35,769 nucleotides of DNA, taken from assembly GCF_013116825.1 (NCBI RefSeq), contig NZ_JABFNS010000098.1:1-35769 (forward strand). The letters are read 5' to 3'. The translations under genes and the position numbers were made by a program. This DNA comes from Myxococcus xanthus (GTDB lineage: Bacteria; Myxococcota; Myxococcia; Myxococcales; Myxococcaceae). Below the pieces are notes generated by a model. The model made no database searches. It saw only the letters and a list, made by a program, of their open reading frames with translations, and had not been told where the DNA came from. How positions within the stretch are numbered: the stretch's first letter is position 1; each line of letters starts with the position of its first letter. Positions 9,008 through 17,382 of this stretch are shown in pieces.

Positions 9008-10273
9008 TCACGGCGCGGGCGCGGCTGTCGTCAGCCGGCCATGCTTCTTCATCACCTGGATGAGCCGTTCCTGGGGCAGTCCGAAGACGCGGCTGCCCTC
9101 CGCGCCCGCCATCGTGTCGGAGGCCAGCATCGAGTTGAGGATGGCCTCCTGCGTGGCCTGGATGGTGGCCTCGAAGAGCGGCGTCATCCGCTCGTTGTCG
9201 AGCGTGGACACGCGGGCCACGGCCGTGTCCGCGGGCGGCTTCAGGCGCTGCGTGGAGAAGGCCACGAAGATGTCGCCGGAGGAGTTGCCCCCCAGGCCTC
9301 CCATCTTCCCGATGCCCAGCGGCACGCGCTTCGCCAGTCGCTCCAGTTGATGCGGCAGCAGCGGTGCGTCTGTCGCGACCACCACGATGATGGAGCCGGC
9401 GCCCTCGGGCGTTCGAGGCAGGGTGTCGCCGCGCGACGCCGAGCAGGCTGGCAAGTCCTTGAAGATGCCAGGGCTCGGCTTCTTGGGCCCGGTGTAGCAG
9501 GGGCGCAGGTCGTTGATCTCCTCGCCCACCGGCACGCCCTCCACGGTGAAGAGGTGGCGCGCGCCGTAGTTGCACTGCAACAGCACGCCCACGGTGTAGC
9601 CGCCCTCCGACTCGGGCAGCTTGCGCGACGCCGTGCCGATGCCGGCCTTGAAGCTGTGGCACACCATCCCCGTGCCGCCGCCCACCGAGCCCTCCGCGAC
9701 GGGACCGCTCTTGGCGCTGTCGAGCGCGCGGTGGGCGTGCGAGGCCTTCACGTGGAAGCCGTAGATGTCATTCAGCAGGCCATCCCACGTCTCCGCGACG
9801 ATGGGCAGCCCCAGCTCCCACTCCAGCCCTCGCTTCATCGCCCAGGCGATGACGGAGTCGCGCACGGTGCCCACGTCATTGGTGTTGGTGAGCATGACGG
9901 GGCCCGCGAGCTGGCCGGACTCGGTGAGCCAGTGGGAGCCCGTCATCTCGCCATTGCCGTTGAGGGCGTAGATGGCGGCGAAGACGTCCTCGGACACGCC
10001 GTCCTTGCCGCGAGGCAGCACGGCGGTGACGCCGGTGCGCACCGCGCCCTTGCCGCGCGGGCCGCGGGGGTCACCCGAAATCAGCGTCGTGTGGCCCACC
10101 TCCACGCCGGACACGTCGGTGATGGCGTTGTTCGGGCCGGATTGGCCGCCGAAGGTGATGCCCAGGTCGCGCGCGCGGGGCCTCGCCTGGGTGGACTGTG
10201 CTTCCGCTGGAAGGGAGCCCAGCAACAGACAGGACACGACGCCCAGGCACAAAGGGAGACGGAACAGGTTCAT
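9008..10273 (-). CDS. P1-family (DmpA-like) N-terminal nucleophile aminopeptidase
   Basis: A 421-aa exported protein with a signal peptide (hydrophobic stretch to about residue 25, LPAEAQ). It begins the mature part with the family-typical RARDLGI and an NAITDVSGVEVGHTTL block. The GGNSSGDIFVAFST motif near residue 330 corresponds to the self-processing site where a Ser (residue 331 or 332) becomes the N-terminal nucleophile of the beta chain. Known members are L-aminopeptidase/D-amidase/esterases and beta-peptidyl aminopeptidases; the specificity here cannot be told. The start is ATG with no strong ribosome site. It is alone on its strand, between the convergent DUF885 gene and the divergent HEAT gene. 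Confidence 0.92.
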   Translation of the reverse strand: MNLFRLPLCLGVVSCLLLGSLPAEAQSTQARPRARDLGITFGGQSGPNNAITDVSGVEVGHTTLISGDPRGPRGKGAVRTGVTAVLPRGKDGVSEDVFAAIYALNGNGEMTGSHWLTESGQLAGPVMLTNTNDVGTVRDSVIAWAMKRGLEWELGLPIVAETWDGLLNDIYGFHVKASHAHRALDSAKSGPVAEGSVGGGTGMVCHSFKAGIGTASRKLPESEGGYTVGVLLQCNYGARHLFTVEGVPVGEEINDLRPCYTGPKKPSPGIFKDLPACSASRGDTLPRTPEGAGSIIVVVATDAPLLPHQLERLAKRVPLGIGKMGGLGGNSSGDIFVAFSTQRLKPPADTAVARVSTLDNERMTPLFEATIQATQEAILNSMLASDTMAGAEGSRVFGLPQERLIQVMKKHGRLTTAAPAP

Positions 10274-10396
10274 TGCGCGTCGTCATATCGCGATCCGCTT
10301 CAGAACCCCAACGGGGGGGCCGTCTGGCCATGTCCGTTGGGGACCTGCCAGTATCTCCTTGAGTCCCCTCACCGTCGGGAGGCTGTCGGGCTGCAC

Positions 10397-12103
10397 ATGG
10401 CCGAACACGAAGACCTTGATGCGTTGTGGCGCAAGGCGCGGCCGGATGACCTCGCCTCGCTGCGGCGGCTGGATACCGCGCTGGTTCGCTTCGGCTACCA
10501 GGTGGAAGGAAAGACGGTGCGCGAGTGGATTGCCGCGCTCGCCGGAGACCGCATCCGCTGGTTTGACGGCAGGGATGCACATGACCGCGTGTGCCAGGCG
10601 GGGCTCGCGGCGGTGCCCGCGCTCATCGAGGCCCTGGCGCGAGCGGACCAGGAGGCTTCGTGGCAGGCCACGCGCAACATGCTCGGGCAGTGTGTCGCGG
10701 CGCTGGGTACCATCGACCCGCTCCCCACCTGCGCGATTCCGGCGCTCCTCGCCGTGCTCCGTCAGCCCGTGGCGCGGGTCCGGCGAATGGCGTTGGCGGT
10801 GCTGACGCGCATGCGCCCACGCGCCACCCCCATGGCCCTGCGCGCCGTCCTGCCGTGTCTCAAGGAGCGGGGCGACACGCCGACGCGGATGCACGCGGCG
10901 CAGGTGCTGGCGGCGATGCAGGACCCGTTGCCGGACGAGGTTCGCGTCGCCGCGCTATCGCTGATCGGTGATGCCCACCGCGCGGTGCGCCGGGAGGGGC
11001 TCCATGTCCTCGCTCGCTTTCCGCGCGACGAAGGGGTCCTCACCGCGCTGGAGGAGCAGGCGATTCTGGACGATGAGAATCGGAACGAGGCCCTGCGCGT
11101 GCTGTCGCTGCTGGCGCCGGCCCGAGCGATTCCAAGACTGCTCGAAGTGGCGAGTAGCGCGAGGTCGCGCCGGCAAGAAGACGGGCCGCCTCCGCCTTCC
11201 TGGCGGGGCCCGCTCGGTGAGACGCGACGGCTCGAAGATGGGAAGCGAGCCCTCCTGTTCATCGCCCGGCTGGGCGTCCAGGGCGCGGAGGCCCTGGCAT
11301 CGCTCGACGCGCTCCGGGCCGTCGAGGTCCTGGCGCCCTATGTGGACGCCGTCATGGACGACATCACGCGCGCGGTCCTGCGACAGCAAGCGCCGCCCTT
11401 GAGGACGGACCGTTTCCAGGAGCCGCTCTGCGCCGCGCTCTTGGCGGACGTGGCGTGGCCCGTCGAGCACACCGAGGAGCCGTCCCTGGCGCTGCGGCAG
11501 TGGCTCGAGTCCCTGGCCGCCTTCGGTACGGAGGTGGCGGTGCGCGTGGCGCTCGCCGCCGCGAGGCGTGTGCTGGGGCTGTGGGAATCCCAGGACCCGA
11601 ACAACGACTGGTCGCGCCGCGCCGTCATGGCCATGGACCGCTGGCTCTGTGAGCCCTCGGAGGAGCACGCGGCACAGGTGGCCGAGGTGGGGAACTTCAC
11701 CCCCAGCCAGTTCTGCGCGCCGGATGCCTTCTCCGCCGCCTGGTCGGTGAACTACGCCTGCGGGTGTGTCCCCCGTCCGTCCGCGTCCGTCGCGCCGCGC
11801 CCGCCGGACGTGGACCCCCTGGGCGCGTGCGTCCATGCCGCGTGCCGGGCGCTGAGCCGCCGGTCGGTCATCACCTTCGCGCTGGGCGCCAGCGAGGAGT
11901 CTCCGGAGCCGCTCAGCCCGCATGCGTCGGCACGCGAGGTCCATCGTGCCATCGTGGACGAGGTGCTGCCCTGGGCCTGTGGTGCCTGGGACCCCGTGAA
12001 GGACACGCCGCGGCTGCGCGAGGCGCTGCGCGCGGACGGCTGGCGCGTCCCCGGCGCGCGACTACGGGCGGCCGAGGAAGGTCGGCCGCCCGGGTTTCCT
12101 TGA
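10397..12103 (+). CDS. HEAT-repeat protein of unknown function
   Basis: A 568-aa protein rich in paired amphipathic helices. HEAT-like units are seen, for example, at CAIPALLAVLRQPVARVRRM and in the segment DEVRVAALSLIGDAHRAVRREGL with the following ILDDENRNEALRVLSLL. No signal peptide, membrane helix or catalytic motif is evident. HEAT solenoids are scaffolds for protein contacts; no partner can be named. The ATG at 10397 is preceded by GGGAGG with a rather long 14-nt gap, so a slightly different start is possible. The extreme 3' coding end contains a terminator hairpin (listed separately), and the stop is 6 nt from the convergent hydrolase gene. Confidence 0.75.
   Translation: MAEHEDLDALWRKARPDDLASLRRLDTALVRFGYQVEGKTVREWIAALAGDRIRWFDGRDAHDRVCQAGLAAVPALIEALARADQEASWQATRNMLGQCVAALGTIDPLPTCAIPALLAVLRQPVARVRRMALAVLTRMRPRATPMALRAVLPCLKERGDTPTRMHAAQVLAAMQDPLPDEVRVAALSLIGDAHRAVRREGLHVLARFPRDEGVLTALEEQAILDDENRNEALRVLSLLAPARAIPRLLEVASSARSRRQEDGPPPPSWRGPLGETRRLEDGKRALLFIARLGVQGAEALASLDALRAVEVLAPYVDAVMDDITRAVLRQQAPPLRTDRFQEPLCAALLADVAWPVEHTEEPSLALRQWLESLAAFGTEVAVRVALAAARRVLGLWESQDPNNDWSRRAVMAMDRWLCEPSEEHAAQVAEVGNFTPSQFCAPDAFSAAWSVNYACGCVPRPSASVAPRPPDVDPLGACVHAACRALSRRSVITFALGASEESPEPLSPHASAREVHRAIVDEVLPWACGAWDPVKDTPRLREALRADGWRVPGARLRAAEEGRPPGFP
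12065..12092 (+). terminator. intrinsic terminator inside the 3' end of the HEAT-repeat gene
   Basis: A perfect 11-bp stem (CGGGCGGCCGA at 12065-12075, TCGGCCGCCCG at 12082-12092) with a 6-nt loop is followed by GGTTTCCTT. It lies within the last codons of the gene; the stop is at 12101-12103. Because the convergent gene starts its stop codon at 12110, there is no room for a terminator outside coding sequence. Confidence 0.55.
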
Positions 12104-12109
12104 GCAGCT

Positions 12110-13243
12110 TCAGGGCAGGCGCGCGTCGAGCCACGTCAGGTGCGCGTCGATCGTCTCCGCCACCACCTGCGCCTGGTCCGACGCGCTGGGGGCCGTGTAG
12201 GGATTGCCAATCTCCTTGTGCTGCCACTTCACCCAGGTCTGCTTGTACCAGCCCCAGTCGAGGTTGGTGCCCGTCGAAGGCGGGGTGCTGCCCGCGTAGC
12301 CGGAGAAGGCGCGGATGCCCGTGGCGGGAGCGACCTCCTGGCCTCCCACCACGTGGAAGATGTGGAGCCTGTCGCGGCGGGGGAACTGGGCCGTCAGGTT
12401 CGTGGCCCACGCGCCATAGAAGGTGCCCCAGGGCCGCACGGGGTTGTTGATCTTGCTGTCGAAGGTCCCCAGCTCGCCCTGGCTGTTGCGGCATACGCCG
12501 TCGAATGACGACACATAGATGGCGATGCCGTCGAGCGCCGTGTTCGCGCGGAGCGCTTGCGCCATGCGCATCATCAAGCAGCCACCGCGAGAGCTGCCCG
12601 CCAGGTAGATGGCGCGCGTCTCCGGACGGACCTGCGCCTGGAGCCAGTTCGAGAAGCCATTCACGATGCGCTGCTTCGTGTCGCTGTCGAACAGGTGGTC
12701 GAAGTTGGCGTCGTTGACGACGGACAGGTACGTCTTGCCGCTGGGAAACCAACCCAGGGCGCGCAGCTTCATGGCCAGCGAACGGCCGTCCAGGCTCACG
12801 TTGGGACAGGAGACACTGTCACAGGACGCATCCCAGTTGGAGGCCTGTCCGGTGACGCCGCTGGAGTGGCCGCTGCTCGAAATCTTCTGGCCCGCGGACA
12901 TGAGGACCAGGGCCTCGCGCACGGCAGGCGCGTCCACCTCCGCGATGCGGATGTTGTGGAGCGCGCCGTCAAAAGCGCCCGCCGCGCGGAAGTGCTCGAA
13001 CCCCGCCGCCGCCTGATAGGCCCCCGAGCCGTTCCTGGAGACGACACGGCGGGACACCACCGTCTGGCTGCTGCCGCTGGGATACGTCAGGGCCTGGGCC
13101 TGGGCGTCCAGCGCGCCCTCGGGTGCGGGCGTGGACGGGGCCGGCTCCAGGGGGCCCCCGCAGCCCGCGAGGGCGCCTGTGAGCAGCAGGGCCAGGTTCA
13201 GCCTGGAGAAGACACGACGAGCGACGCGTTCGGTGCGGACCAT
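12110..13243 (-). CDS. lipoprotein alpha/beta-hydrolase-like protein
   Basis: A 377-aa predicted lipoprotein. The signal peptide runs from the start to LTGALAGC, a good lipobox with Cys about residue 28, followed by a Pro/Ala linker. A GSSRGG nucleophile-elbow motif with Ser218 sits after IYLA, and HIFHVVGGQE and a C-terminal TIDAHLTWLD may hold the remaining catalytic residues, as in alpha/beta hydrolases. I cannot place it in a named family; a polyester-depolymerase or esterase role is only a guess. Four Cys near CDSVSCPN and elsewhere fit disulfides in an exported protein. The ATG at 13243 was chosen over one 36 nt upstream because GGAG lies 7 nt before it and it starts the signal peptide properly. 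Confidence 0.7.
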   Translation of the reverse strand: MVRTERVARRVFSRLNLALLLTGALAGCGGPLEPAPSTPAPEGALDAQAQALTYPSGSSQTVVSRRVVSRNGSGAYQAAAGFEHFRAAGAFDGALHNIRIAEVDAPAVREALVLMSAGQKISSSGHSSGVTGQASNWDASCDSVSCPNVSLDGRSLAMKLRALGWFPSGKTYLSVVNDANFDHLFDSDTKQRIVNGFSNWLQAQVRPETRAIYLAGSSRGGCLMMRMAQALRANTALDGIAIYVSSFDGVCRNSQGELGTFDSKINNPVRPWGTFYGAWATNLTAQFPRRDRLHIFHVVGGQEVAPATGIRAFSGYAGSTPPSTGTNLDWGWYKQTWVKWQHKEIGNPYTAPSASDQAQVVAETIDAHLTWLDARLP

Positions 13244-13561
13244 GGTGTGCTCCGAGGGCGGAGGGAGGTGCATCAGCACGTCCTGGGCACGCCCCCTGGG
13301 CCCAGGGCGAAGTCGAAATGCTCAGGGCACGCTCGCGGTGGCTCGGGCCAGGGCGAGCCACGAACGGCGCCGGCCCGGGTCCTCACCCAAGCGGGGGCTG
13401 TTGAGCGGGGCGTCCGGAAGCGCGCCGGCCGGGGACACGCCTTCACCGTCCCGGTGCTTGAGGATGCGGTGCTTCTGGTCGTCGGCAAGGAGAGACAACA
13501 GGGGCGCGCGCATGGCCGACTTCTAACTCACGGGACGGTGAATGTTGGCTGCTTTCCCAGT
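13244..13561. other. intergenic region with no convincing gene
   Basis: About 320 nt between the lipoprotein hydrolase and the beta-barrel gene. Short open frames on the minus strand (for example 13322-13513) have no ribosome site or recognisable product. An 8-bp perfect hairpin (13338-13345 with 13354-13361) is present but without a T-tract, and such stems are frequent by chance in DNA this GC-rich. Confidence 0.4.
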
Positions 13562-14623
13562 CTAGAAAGCCTCACCCACGTTCAAATAGAAGCTGGGTTC
13601 GTTTCCGTAGGCGATGTCGAGCCGGAGATTGACGGGAACGTCTGACATGGGGGCGAAGCGCAGCCCTATGCCAGCTGCGGGTTTGATGTCATGCAACTCG
13701 AAGTCGGGTGGGCTGCGCGCCACCGTCGCCGCGGAGACGAAGGCCACGCCGCCCAGTCGCCAGAAGAGGGGCGCGCGGTACTCAACCTGCGCACCCAGGT
13801 GCTGGCGCTCGCGGAAGCGCCCCTCCAGGTAGCCTCGGCTCAACTCCATCCCACCCAACCGTCCCGTGTCATAGAAGGGCGGTTCACCGTCGCGCAGCTC
13901 GACGAGCCCCTGCATCGCGAGAACGTGCCGTTGTCCCCACGGAAGTGTGAGGTAGCGCCGGACATCCAGCCGCAGCACATCGAAGGCGTAGCCGGAACTC
14001 CACGCGTCCCGGGCTCGGCGCAGGTTGAGCCGCGCCACCAGGCCTGTCAGCGGATTGAGCGTGTTGTCCCGTGAGTCATAAAGGGCGGTGAGCCCGAATT
14101 GAACCGTCGAACCGCCCTCGGCGCCCGTCATGCGCCGCACCGCCCCGTCCTCCGCTAGATAGGTGAAGCGCGCGCGCTGATAGCGAACGGTGGGGCCGAC
14201 ATAGAGGCGGGGAGCGATGCGCCACTTCGGACTCAGTTCAAGCTCGAAGAAGATGGGGGTGAAGTCCTCCTCGTCCTCCGCCCGCGTGCGCGCGCCCATG
14301 CCGAAGAAGCGGTCCGGGAAGCGCGCCGCGCTGGCGGTGGCCGTGAGGTTCAGCCGGTCGTCGAGCAGATTCACGTCCGGCTGGAGGAGGAGGGTGAACT
14401 GGCCACGGGTGCTCGCGGCGGCGGCCAGCATCACCTGGGACTCCCTGCCGCCTCGCGATGCCGGGGGCTGATAGATCAGCGATGCCGCGCCGCCCAGGAG
14501 GAAGCTCGTCTCCGGCTGGTAGGCGGGCAGCACGAAGGGGACGACGCTGAAGCGCCCCTCCGGTGCCTCCTCGGGAGTGGCCACGAGCAGGACGCCGAGC
14601 ACAGCCGTGAGGAGCGGTGTCAT
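13562..14623 (-). CDS. Omp85/BamA-type outer-membrane beta-barrel (surface antigen domain, no POTRA)
   Basis: A 353-aa protein with a signal peptide and alternating-hydrophobicity strands ending in Phe, the usual C-terminal residue of outer-membrane barrels. Features resembling the bacterial surface-antigen (D15) domain include YDSRDNTLNPLTGLVARL, RRYLTLPWGQRHVLAMQG and the RGYLEGRFRERQ segment, where the RGY/RGF motif corresponds to the barrel-lid loop of Omp85 proteins. There are no POTRA repeats before the barrel, unlike BamA (about 800 aa). POTRA-less members include patatin-associated and stand-alone barrels, whose roles are mostly unknown. It follows the Tat-exported hydrolase by 9 nt in the same operon, so it may support export, anchoring or uptake connected with that enzyme; this is inference. 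Confidence 0.8.
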   Translation of the reverse strand: MTPLLTAVLGVLLVATPEEAPEGRFSVVPFVLPAYQPETSFLLGGAASLIYQPPASRGGRESQVMLAAAASTRGQFTLLLQPDVNLLDDRLNLTATASAARFPDRFFGMGARTRAEDEEDFTPIFFELELSPKWRIAPRLYVGPTVRYQRARFTYLAEDGAVRRMTGAEGGSTVQFGLTALYDSRDNTLNPLTGLVARLNLRRARDAWSSGYAFDVLRLDVRRYLTLPWGQRHVLAMQGLVELRDGEPPFYDTGRLGGMELSRGYLEGRFRERQHLGAQVEYRAPLFWRLGGVAFVSAATVARSPPDFELHDIKPAAGIGLRFAPMSDVPVNLRLDIAYGNEPSFYLNVGEAF

Positions 14624-14632
14624 GGCGGGGCC

Positions 14633-15994
14633 TCAGACGTTTTCGTCGAGCCAGTCGAACAGGCGCGCTTCGGCCAGCGCCGTGGACGCCGCCTGGCAGT
14701 GCAGGGGCGCGGCCTCTTTGTGGGTGAACATCATCAGGTGCTTGGGGCCCCGGAGCGCGTCGTAGAGCTTCTGGGATTGGCCCGGCGAGGCATCCTCCGC
14801 CTCGCCTTCCATGATGAGCACCGGGCAGCGGATGCGGTCGACGATGGCCTCGTTGGTGAACTCCTCCAGCTTGCGGAAGAGCTCCGACGGCGACCGGGCG
14901 CCATGCTTCCAGTACACGTCACGCAGCCAGTACTGGGCGGTGGGCCACCGGTCCGCGAGCGCGGTAATCGCCTGGTCGAACTGCTCCGGGTGTGACTTCA
15001 GCAGTGCCAGCGAGCCCGGGAGGAAGCGGTTGAAGTGCGCGCTGGTGGCCTCCCACCAGCTGAGGACGCCGGGGTTGGCGATGCACAGGGCGATGCGAGG
15101 CTCGAACGCCGCCGCCCGAGGCGCCAGGGCGCCGCCAAACGACAGGCCCATGAGGAGGATGCGGCGAGGGTCCACCCCGCTGATGCGTTCGGCCGCGTCC
15201 ACCACGGGGCTGACGGCCTTCTCCCAATCCGGCCGGAAGCTCAGCCGGTGTTCCCGCAGCGAGCGGCCCTGGCCCGGGCCGTGGAACATGAGCACGTGGT
15301 AGCCGCGCCGGGTCGCGCCTTCCCAGACCCACTTCGTCTCCTCCGGCCAGGCATGCAGCCCCTGGTGGAGGAGGATGACGGGCGCGCTGGGCTTCGCGTG
15401 CGGCGAGCGCACGAAGTACGCCGCCAGCGTGGTGCCCTCGTAGGGGATGGCCAGCGGCTGCACGTCATAGCTGAGCAGTCCGTTCGACTTCTCGAAGGTG
15501 GTGGCCGCCTGACGCGTCACCTCGAGCGTCCGCGGGTCCTCCAGGTCCGTGTAGTGCATCGTCGCCGCGCGGTAGTAGTTCGCCGCGCGCGCGTAGGCCT
15601 GGCCGGCGCTCAGCAGGTGACCCTTGGACTCGGCGTTCTGGGCGTGGCCGTGGACCCGCCGCGCCGTCTGGGTCCACGCATCGAACCAGCTGCGCTCGTC
15701 CCCGGGCTGGATGCGGCTGGCCGTCTCCAGCACGTCCCCCACGTCGCTCTGGCCATGGGTGGCGTGGCCGAGGAACCAGAGCACCTGATTGTCCATCAGC
15801 CCGTCCCCCGTGAGGCGGATGTCGTACCAGGCGTTGCTTCGGGGGTTGATGCCCTGCACGTCCTTGGACACCGGTGCCAGCGCGCTTCGCAGCCCCAGCG
15901 CCGCCGCCGCGCCGCCGGCAAACAGCCCCGCTCCCATCAGCACGCCTCGTCGGGAGGGTCTTCCTGCGGTAGGTTCGCCTTCGGGCTTGAGCAT
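14633..15994 (-). CDS. Tat-exported alpha/beta hydrolase
   Basis: A 453-aa hydrolase with a twin-Arg signal (PSRRGVLMGAGLFAGGAAAALGL). The catalytic fold is shown by PVILLHQGLHAWPEETKW, the HGPGQGRS oxyanion region and the nucleophile elbow GLSFGG (Ser285). A later MEGEAEDASPG and a HKEA-AP-LHC segment near the end may hold acid and base. The long helical N-terminal part resembles FrsA/dienelactone-hydrolase-like relatives, but the substrate is unknown. The ATG at 15994 is preferred because AGGAG precedes it by 10 nt; a TTG at 16003 is possible but too close to the ribosome site. First gene of an operon with the beta-barrel; its predicted promoter is covered by the operator of the divergent TetR gene. 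Confidence 0.88.
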   Translation of the reverse strand: MLKPEGEPTAGRPSRRGVLMGAGLFAGGAAAALGLRSALAPVSKDVQGINPRSNAWYDIRLTGDGLMDNQVLWFLGHATHGQSDVGDVLETASRIQPGDERSWFDAWTQTARRVHGHAQNAESKGHLLSAGQAYARAANYYRAATMHYTDLEDPRTLEVTRQAATTFEKSNGLLSYDVQPLAIPYEGTTLAAYFVRSPHAKPSAPVILLHQGLHAWPEETKWVWEGATRRGYHVLMFHGPGQGRSLREHRLSFRPDWEKAVSPVVDAAERISGVDPRRILLMGLSFGGALAPRAAAFEPRIALCIANPGVLSWWEATSAHFNRFLPGSLALLKSHPEQFDQAITALADRWPTAQYWLRDVYWKHGARSPSELFRKLEEFTNEAIVDRIRCPVLIMEGEAEDASPGQSQKLYDALRGPKHLMMFTHKEAAPLHCQAASTALAEARLFDWLDENV

Positions 15995-16014
15995 GGGATT
16001 CAATCTCCTGGGTT

Positions 16015-16039
16015 AATCTGTTGATTGAATCAATAGATT
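16015..16039. promoter_or_regulatory. palindromic TetR operator
   Basis: A 25-bp inverted repeat: AATCTGTTGATT (16015-16026), central G, AATCAATAGATT (16028-16039), with one mismatched pair. It lies between the divergent hydrolase operon and a TetR gene, and it overlaps the predicted hydrolase -10 box. It is the best operator candidate in the window; that this TetR binds it is inference. Confidence 0.75.
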
Positions 16040-16061
16040 TAAAGTTGCCCGCGCCTGTCAA
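16032..16061 (-). promoter_or_regulatory. predicted promoter of the hydrolase/beta-barrel operon
   Basis: On the minus strand a perfect TTGACA (16056-16061) and TCTATT (16032-16037, 4 of 6 consensus) are spaced by 18 nt. Transcription would start near 16025, about 30 nt before the ATG. The -10 hexamer falls inside the palindrome 16015-16039, which predicts repression by occlusion. Confidence 0.5.
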
Positions 16062-16101
16062 GCGCCGGCGCGGACTCACGTTGTTTCAGGGGTTTGCAGG
16101 G

Positions 16102-16701
16102 ATGGGGACCAAGGAGCAGGAGGCCCGGGAGCGCATTCTCCGGGCGACCATCGTGTGCATCGGGCGGGACGGACTGGATGCGACGGGCATCCGGGAGATT
16201 GCCCGCGAGGCGCAGGTGAACAGCGCGGCCATCAGCTACTACTTCCGGAGCAAGGAGAAGCTGGTTGCCCTGGCGCTGGAGCAGACGCTGGACCAGGCCT
16301 TCGGGAACGTCCTGGAGGACTTCGATCGGCTCCGGTTGGAGGGCCTGGGCATTCGCGAGGCGTTCGAGGCGCTGCTCGAGGACTTGATGAGCAACTCGCT
16401 GCGCTACCCGTACATCGCGCACGCGCACTTCCACGACGCGCTGGCCCATCAGCGCTACGACAGCTCCGCCATCCAGCGCCTCAATGCGTTCCTGGCCGAG
16501 CTGGCCGGGCGGCTGGCACCGGGGGCGCCACACCTGCCGGAGAACCGGCTGCGGATGGCGCTCACTCAGGTCTGGGCCTCCTTGAGCCTGCTGTCGATGA
16601 TGCCCCGGCTGTTCGACCAGTTCATCCTGCTCGACTTCGGCACGCTCGACACGCGGCGCGCCTGGGTGCAGCAGGCGTCACGGCTCCTCTTCGTTCCCTG
16701 A
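16102..16701 (+). CDS. TetR-family transcriptional regulator
   Basis: A 199-aa regulator. The N-terminal helix-turn-helix region is typical (ERILRATIVCIGRDGLDATG, IREIAREAQVNSAAISYYF, then RSKEKLVALAL). The C-terminal ligand domain resembles that of CerR-like members but no ligand can be deduced. The ATG at 16102 is preceded by GCAGGG; an in-frame TTG at 16021 would lie inside the operator and is unlikely. It is divergent from the Tat hydrolase operon with a palindrome between them, so it probably represses that operon and perhaps itself. Confidence 0.92.
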   Translation: MGTKEQEARERILRATIVCIGRDGLDATGIREIAREAQVNSAAISYYFRSKEKLVALALEQTLDQAFGNVLEDFDRLRLEGLGIREAFEALLEDLMSNSLRYPYIAHAHFHDALAHQRYDSSAIQRLNAFLAELAGRLAPGAPHLPENRLRMALTQVWASLSLLSMMPRLFDQFILLDFGTLDTRRAWVQQASRLLFVP

Positions 16702-16709
16702 GGGCCGTG

Positions 16710-17287
16710 TCACGCGTGGCTCGTCAGAACGCCGCGTCGTCCGCGCGCAGCCCTGGAGAGCTGGCCCAGGCCCAGCAGGCCACTGGATGCGGCCAGCGCA
16801 TTCACCTGTCCCGCGGGCACCGCCGCGGCGCCACCGAAGACGACCACCGCCTTGCCAGCCCCAGTTGCGTCCCCTGCGCGAAGACATGCCGCGCGGGGGC
16901 CATTGGTGGCGTCCCACAGCGTCCAGCTGACGGTGAAGGTGCTGGCGGCCACCTGGGCGGGCGTGTCGCTGAGCGTGCCCGTGGCGGACAGCGTGAGGCC
17001 CGCCGGCGCCGTCCCCTCCGTGATGCTCCAGGTCAGGGGAGCGATGCCACCCGCGGCGGCCAGCGTCGTCGTGTACGCCCGGCTCACCGTGCCTTCCGGC
17101 AGGGCCTCGGTGGTGAGGCCAGGCGGCCCGTCCTGTCCGGCGTCCGCCCCCGCATCGGAGTCCGTTCCAGCGTCGGGGTTGTTTCCGGCGTCGACGATGA
17201 CGCCACTGTCGCGGGCGTGGGGGGGTCCCCGCACGCGGTCAATAGGAGCAGGACGAGAAGAGGCACGAGTGCGCGGGAGGGCGACAT
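16710..17287 (-). pseudogene. frameshifted lipoprotein with Ig-like (putative He_PIG) domain
   Basis: An ATG at 17287 with GGAG upstream begins a lipoprotein signal peptide (PLLVLLLLTAC). The frame then changes at a run of seven G (17219-17225): one added base would join it to a downstream frame encoding an Asp/Ala/Gly linker (DAGNNPDAGTDSDAGADAG) and an Ig-like repeat, with GGIAPLTWSITEGTAPAGL and GTLSDTPAQVAASTFTVSW. This is the usual build of myxobacterial surface lipoproteins. The frame goes on into a low-complexity tail that ends at 16710 without a full second domain, so the gene looks both frameshifted and truncated. Alternatives are a sequencing error in the homopolymer or phase variation by slippage. 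Function unknown. Confidence 0.55.
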
Positions 17288-17382
17288 GAACGACTCCAGC
17301 GCATGGAACGAAGCTCGAAGGACAGCGACGGTAGCCAATGGGGCGGACAGGCGCCCGCTGCCACGGCAGGACCGCCGCGCCC

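Noticed and set aside
13322-13513. A 63-aa minus-strand frame in the intergenic region
   Set aside because: No ribosome site, no recognisable similarity and a composition like other non-coding frames here.
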